DNA of 64,000 nucleotides from Terribacillus saccharophilus. Its GTDB lineage: Bacteria > Bacillota > Bacilli > Bacillales > Amphibacillaceae. The position numbers and the translations under genes are program-made. Numbering within the stretch: the first letter of the stretch is position 1; every line of letters begins with the position of its first letter. This document shows, piece by piece, positions 60,927-64,000 of this stretch. The DNA is taken from positions 186,001 to 250,000 of the forward strand of contig FOCD01000003.1 of the NCBI GenBank assembly GCA_900110015.1, in the 5' to 3' direction. The notes under the pieces were generated by a model. It worked only from the letters and a program-made list of their open reading frames with translations. It did no database searches and was not told the DNA's origin.

Positions 60927-61406
60927 ATGTACAACGAAAATGATGATAAACAAGAACAGCAACGACAAATTCAATTTCCAGGCGGACCTGGTTTTGGCGG
61001 TCCTGGCTCAGGTGGTCCTGGCTTCGGTGGTCCTGGTTTCGGTGGTCCTGGTTTCGGTGGTCCTGGTTTCGGAGGCGGCCAAGGCGGCTTTCCAGGCGGA
61101 CCTCCTCCAGGAAGTGGCGGACAGCAGGGGCAATTTGGACCTCCTGGACCTCCTCCATCTCAAATTCCACAGCTGCAGTCAGTAGGCACAGGTGGTCCCT
61201 CTACATTTGCTGTAGATCCGGGTGGAATCCGTTTCTGTCTTTTCCGATACACTTACATGCAGCTTGAGAACGGGCAGCGCTTCTGGTACTACCCAGTATT
61301 TGTCGGCCGCACGTCCATCGCCGGCTTCCGTTGGCGTCCACAGCAGTTCCGCTGGCAGTATTTTGGCATCGATCTCAGACGAGTTGCGGCATTCAGCTGC
61401 TTTTAA
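60927..61406 (+). CDS. Gly/Pro-repeat protein with conserved C-terminal domain
   Basis: About 159 residues. Three tandem ATGs (60921, 60924, 60927) follow AGAAGGGAG; the third has the best spacing. The acidic, Gln-rich start (NENDDKQEQQRQIQF) leads to GGPGF-type repeats in residues 18-70. The conserved 75-residue C-terminal domain contains VDPGGIRFCLFRYTYMQLENGQRFWYYPVFVGRTSIAGFRW, then RWQYFGIDLRRVAAFSCF. The domain is aromatic and basic with two Cys. Similar Bacillaceae proteins pair a low-complexity collagen-like stretch with such a domain, which fits a spore or cell-surface protein, although I see no signal peptide. Confidence 0.85.
   Translation: MYNENDDKQEQQRQIQFPGGPGFGGPGSGGPGFGGPGFGGPGFGGPGFGGGQGGFPGGPPPGSGGQQGQFGPPGPPPSQIPQLQSVGTGGPSTFAVDPGGIRFCLFRYTYMQLENGQRFWYYPVFVGRTSIAGFRWRPQQFRWQYFGIDLRRVAAFSCF
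60981..61070 (+). repeat. Six tandem 15-bp repeats (GGPGF units)
   Basis: Six in-frame copies of GGTGGTCCTGGTTTC with variants GGCGGACCTGGTTTT and GGCGGTCCTGGCTCA at the 5' end; the last three copies are identical. Exact copies imply recent slippage and probable length variation between strains. Confidence 0.93.
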
Positions 61407-61408
61407 TA

Positions 61409-61440
61409 AAAAAACAGGCCTTCCTGAAGGCCTGTTTTTC
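61409..61440. terminator. Bidirectional terminator
   Basis: AAAAACAGGCCTTC-ct-GAAGGCCTGTTTTT between the repeat protein and dctM; it overlaps the dctM stop. Confidence 0.9.
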
Positions 61441-62750
61441 TATTTATTCAGTACGCCCATAAGCTCCGGCAGCCATAGGCTCAGAGCTGGAATATAGGCT
61501 ACTGCAAGGAAAGCAAGAAACACAGGAATGTAGAACAGCAGCAATGGCTTTGTCATTTGTTCTACTGTGACATTGCCGACCTTGGATCCAATAAACAGCA
61601 CCGTTCCGACCGGTGGTGTAATCGTACCGATAGCAAGCCCCATCGACATAATCGTACCGAAATGAACTGGATTGACTCCGAACTCCAACGCAACAGGCAG
61701 CAGGATTGGTGTAAAAATCAGCAATGCAGGCGCGATATCCATGAAGGTCCCGACAAGCAATAAAATCAAGACAATAATCAGCATCAGCACTGCTGCATTA
61801 CCGCTGAAATCAAGTATTCCGGAAGACAGCATCTGCGGTAGCTTGGAGTACGACAGAATCCAAGACATAGCTCCAGATGCTCCGATCAACAGCAGGATAA
61901 CGCCGGAGAACATGACTGTATCACGAAGAATCACCGGGATATCCTTCCACTTGAGACTACGGTAAATCAAACTCAGAACCACTGCATAGAGAATTGCTAC
62001 AGCTGCTCCTTCGGTTGCCGTAAAGACTCCAAAAGAAATCCCGCCAATCACGACTACAATCAGCATCAGACTCGGAATGGCATCCAAAACAACTTTGGCA
62101 GCCTGAGAGAAACGGATTGGTTCAGATACAGCATAACCTTTCCTTTTTGCAACTATGTAAGCAGTAACCATAATCAAGACAGACATCAGGATACCTGGCA
62201 CATAACCGGCAATGAATAATGCCCCAATTGATGTCCCTCCGCTGAGGACAGAATACAAAATAGGGGTACCACTAGGCGGGATAATCAGACCAGCCGGTGC
62301 AGAAGCAACGTTGACGGCTGCTGAATAAGATGGATCATAGCCTTCCTTCTTCTGCATTGGTGCCATGATTTTACCCATCGTTGCTGCAGATGCAATGGCA
62401 GAACCAGATAGCGCTCCGAAAAGCGTATTTCCGATAACATTTGTGTGCGCCAAGGAACCAGGTAGTCTTCCTGCCAACAGCTTGGCCAAATTGATCAGAC
62501 GCAAAGCGATGCCGCCCGTATTCATGATACTTCCAGCCAAAGTGAAGAAAACAAGGGATAAAAGGACAAAGCTATCGATTCCAGCAACAAATTGCTGGGA
62601 AACGACTATTAAAATCTCATCAAATGGCAGAAGCATAGCTCCAGCTGCCAACGATGACAAACCAATGCTTATTGCTATGGGAACACCGAAGAAGATTAAG
62701 AGAAAAAATAGAGCAAATAAGACGATACCTGCCAAAACGACACTTGTCAT
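61440..62750 (-). CDS. dctM: TRAP transporter large permease DctM
   Basis: 436 residues, about 12 spans. Family motifs: FFGVPIAISIGLSS, FVLLSLVFFTLAGSIMNTGGIALRLINLAKLLAGRLPGSLAHTNVIGNTLFGALSGSAIASAATMGKIM, APAGLIIPPSGTPILYSVLSGGTSIGALFIAGYVPGI, and GLAIGTITPPVGTVLFIGSKV near the end. It is the ion-coupled translocation subunit of a DctPQM-type importer of C4-dicarboxylate, uronate or keto-acid substrates. Its ATG overlaps the dctQ stop by 4 bases. Confidence 0.95.
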   Translation of the reverse strand: MTSVVLAGIVLFALFFLLIFFGVPIAISIGLSSLAAGAMLLPFDEILIVVSQQFVAGIDSFVLLSLVFFTLAGSIMNTGGIALRLINLAKLLAGRLPGSLAHTNVIGNTLFGALSGSAIASAATMGKIMAPMQKKEGYDPSYSAAVNVASAPAGLIIPPSGTPILYSVLSGGTSIGALFIAGYVPGILMSVLIMVTAYIVAKRKGYAVSEPIRFSQAAKVVLDAIPSLMLIVVVIGGISFGVFTATEGAAVAILYAVVLSLIYRSLKWKDIPVILRDTVMFSGVILLLIGASGAMSWILSYSKLPQMLSSGILDFSGNAAVLMLIIVLILLLVGTFMDIAPALLIFTPILLPVALEFGVNPVHFGTIMSMGLAIGTITPPVGTVLFIGSKVGNVTVEQMTKPLLLFYIPVFLAFLAVAYIPALSLWLPELMGVLNK

Positions 62751-63238
62751 GCTGCGTCCCTCCCTCTAGCAGCTTCCTTGCGTGCCATAAGCCGGTTCGT
62801 GACTATATAGTAAACACTCAGCAAGCCAGACAACGGTAATGCAGCATATACATAGCCCATCGGCAGACCAAGAACCGGTGAAGTCTGTGTCATGGAGGCA
62901 AGCATCAGCTGTGTCCCGCCGATAATAAAGACAACTATCATGAATACCAGAACTGTCACTTCTATAATCAGCTCTGCAGCTTTTTTGTCCTTTGCATGCT
63001 TCCATTTGGACATCAAGAACGTCAGCGCAATATGTTCTTTCACACCGAAAGCATAACTGGCTCCGAGCAAACCAACCCAAATGAAGGAAAACCGCAGCAC
63101 CTCTTCTGTGAAAACGCTCGGATTTTGCAGGACAAATCGAGTGAAGACCTGCCATATGGCACCTGCCACTAAGAAGACAGTTAGCGTACAAGTCACGAGC
63201 AAAATACATCTATCAACCCAATACCGTACTTTTTCCAC
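62747..63238 (-). CDS. dctQ: TRAP transporter small permease DctQ
   Basis: 163 residues with four spans. GTG start preceded by AAAGGAG at 9 bases. Family text: VFLVAGAIWQVFTRFVLQNPSVFTEEVLRFSFIWVGLLGASYAFGVKEHIALTFL and GYVYAALPLSGLLSVYYIV. It holds the substrate-binding protein and DctM together. It sits 20 bp after dctP and overlaps dctM. Confidence 0.94.
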   Translation of the reverse strand: MEKVRYWVDRCILLVTCTLTVFLVAGAIWQVFTRFVLQNPSVFTEEVLRFSFIWVGLLGASYAFGVKEHIALTFLMSKWKHAKDKKAAELIIEVTVLVFMIVVFIIGGTQLMLASMTQTSPVLGLPMGYVYAALPLSGLLSVYYIVTNRLMARKEAARGRDAA

Positions 63239-63258
63239 CTCGTTCAGCTCCTTTTCAT

Positions 63259-64000
63259 TTACTGTAACGCCGCGATGTCATCCAGCACTTTCGCCACTTC
63301 CGGATCTTTCCGTCTTTCCTCGATCAACGGCTGCACTAGATCCTTGAACGGCTCCTGATCAAGCTCATTGAAGGTAACACCCATCTCATCCTCAGCCTTT
63401 TTTATGCTCTCTTCGATCAGCTGGTCCCAGCGCGCATTATGGTTGTCCGATGAAATTGCCGCAGACTCTTCTACTGCTTGCTGCTGCTCAGGACTCAGAC
63501 TATCCCATGTCTTCTCGCTCATAATGAGAAAGTCCGGAATGCGTGTATGTTCGTCGTAAGAAAAGTATTTGGCTACCTCACCATGGTTGGCATCTGTAAG
63601 GGCGATCGGACTGCTCTCCGCTCCGTCAATGACACCTTGCTGAAGCCCTGTATATACTTCCGGTGCAGGAAGCGGTGTCGGTGAAGCGCCGAGCAGTTCC
63701 ATTGTCCGAATTGATGTTGTATTCGTCATCGTACGTATTTTCAGTCCATGCAGGTCTTCTGGCTTCTCAATCGGCGTATCTGCTGTATAGAAACTTCTTG
63801 CCCCTGCATCGTAATAAGCGATACCATGCAGGCCGATAGATTCCAGTTCTTCATAAAGGTCCTTTACAATATCGGATACCATAACTTCTTTAAAATGCTC
63901 TTCATCTTCAAATACATAAGGCAGACTGAAAATGGAGAAATCAGAGTAAAAGCTCTCCAGCACACCGCCATTTACTTTGGCCATATCAACTACCCCATTC
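63259..64000 (-). CDS. dctP: TRAP transporter substrate-binding protein DctP, 5'-truncated by window edge
   Basis: The frame is open to the right edge (upstream residues read NGVVDMAKVNGGVLESF), so the ATG at 63984 is internal and the signal peptide lies outside. The visible 246 residues are the DctP/TAXI-type binding protein C-terminal part: YVFEDEEHFKEVMVSD, GLHGIAYYDAGARSFYTADTPIEKPEDLHGLKIRTMTNTTSIRTMELLGASPTPLPAPEVYTGLQQGVIDGAESSPIALTDAN, with the substrate-binding Arg in KIRTM. The substrate is unknown; the R-T-M motif fits a carboxylate. Confidence 0.93.
   Translation of the reverse strand, partial: NGVVDMAKVNGGVLESFYSDFSIFSLPYVFEDEEHFKEVMVSDIVKDLYEELESIGLHGIAYYDAGARSFYTADTPIEKPEDLHGLKIRTMTNTTSIRTMELLGASPTPLPAPEVYTGLQQGVIDGAESSPIALTDANHGEVAKYFSYDEHTRIPDFLIMSEKTWDSLSPEQQQAVEESAAISSDNHNARWDQLIEESIKKAEDEMGVTFNELDQEPFKDLVQPLIEERRKDPEVAKVLDDIAALQ

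Noticed and set aside
60981-61070. 15-bp tandem repeats as a possible CRISPR or regulatory array
   Set aside because: There are no spacers, the period is 15 bp, and the repeats are in frame inside a gene encoding GGPGF units.

Overview
The window reads as chromosome of a low-to-mid GC, endospore-forming member of the Bacillaceae. Support: strong Shine-Dalgarno sites (AAGGAGG type), frequent TTG/GTG starts, CcpA-type cre sites, BglG/LicT-type RAT antitermination, a T-box leader, a Rex operator, CotF-type spore coat genes, and many gene neighbourhoods known from Bacillus subtilis (ytcD/ytbDE, glcT-ptsG, alaRT, ywbIHG/cidRAB, bdbDC, malA/malP, yraFG-adhB, licT-bglPH, lmrAB, yjlC-ndh). A halotolerant soil genus such as Terribacillus or Virgibacillus is a guess only. 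I see no rRNA, tRNA, CRISPR array, prophage or insertion sequence.

Layout. 1-4.5 kb: 3' part of a large membrane protein, then aldo/keto reductase and MFS genes diverging from their HxlR regulator. 4.5-8.2 kb: glucose PTS permease ptsG with its antiterminator glcT and a RAT/terminator leader, then an unknown gene. 8.3-18.1 kb: OYE-family oxidoreductase, alaRT, a Ktr potassium channel subunit, a FAD oxidoreductase, a GNAT enzyme, cidR-cidAB and the bdbDC thiol redox pair. 18.3-27.1 kb: FUSC-type exporter, SDR-fusion protein, DinB, YafY/WYL regulator, LURP-one protein, and an MFS gene diverging from an SgrR-type regulator. 27.1-31.0 kb: maltose/alpha-glucoside PTS (malP, malA) diverging from an RpiR regulator. 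31.0-33.4 kb: adhB with two divergent pairs of small CotF-like proteins. 33.5-39.9 kb: flavin and NAD(P) oxidoreductases, an aldehyde dehydrogenase, a PepSY protein and a tiny exported peptide. 39.9-44.5 kb: complete beta-glucoside system licT-bglP-bgl(GH1) with two RAT/terminator leaders and two cre sites. 44.7-47.4 kb: a malic enzyme gene broken by an in-frame TAA, then gapN. 47.7-57.6 kb: a TetR/membrane protein pair with twin operators, PsiE, an FMN 2-hydroxyacid oxidase, an aminotransferase, GNAT, lmrAB, chrA, and an MFS transporter behind a T-box. 58-64 kb: Rex-controlled yjlC-ndh, a DUF1206 protein, a Gly/Pro-repeat protein, and a TRAP transporter (dctM, dctQ, partial dctP) running off the right edge.

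How it fits together. Three PTS systems (glucose, alpha-glucoside, beta-glucoside) sit within 40 kb; the alpha-glucoside permease lacks an EIIA domain and probably borrows that of PtsG. Central-carbon and redox genes (malic enzyme, gapN, ndh, 2-hydroxyacid oxidase, TRAP transporter) occupy the right half. No clearly new multi-gene system is visible. The items most worth a second look are the nonsense codon in the malic enzyme, the T-box controlling a lone MFS transporter, the split CotF/adhB locus, the twin operators at the TetR gene, and the repeat protein near 61 kb.
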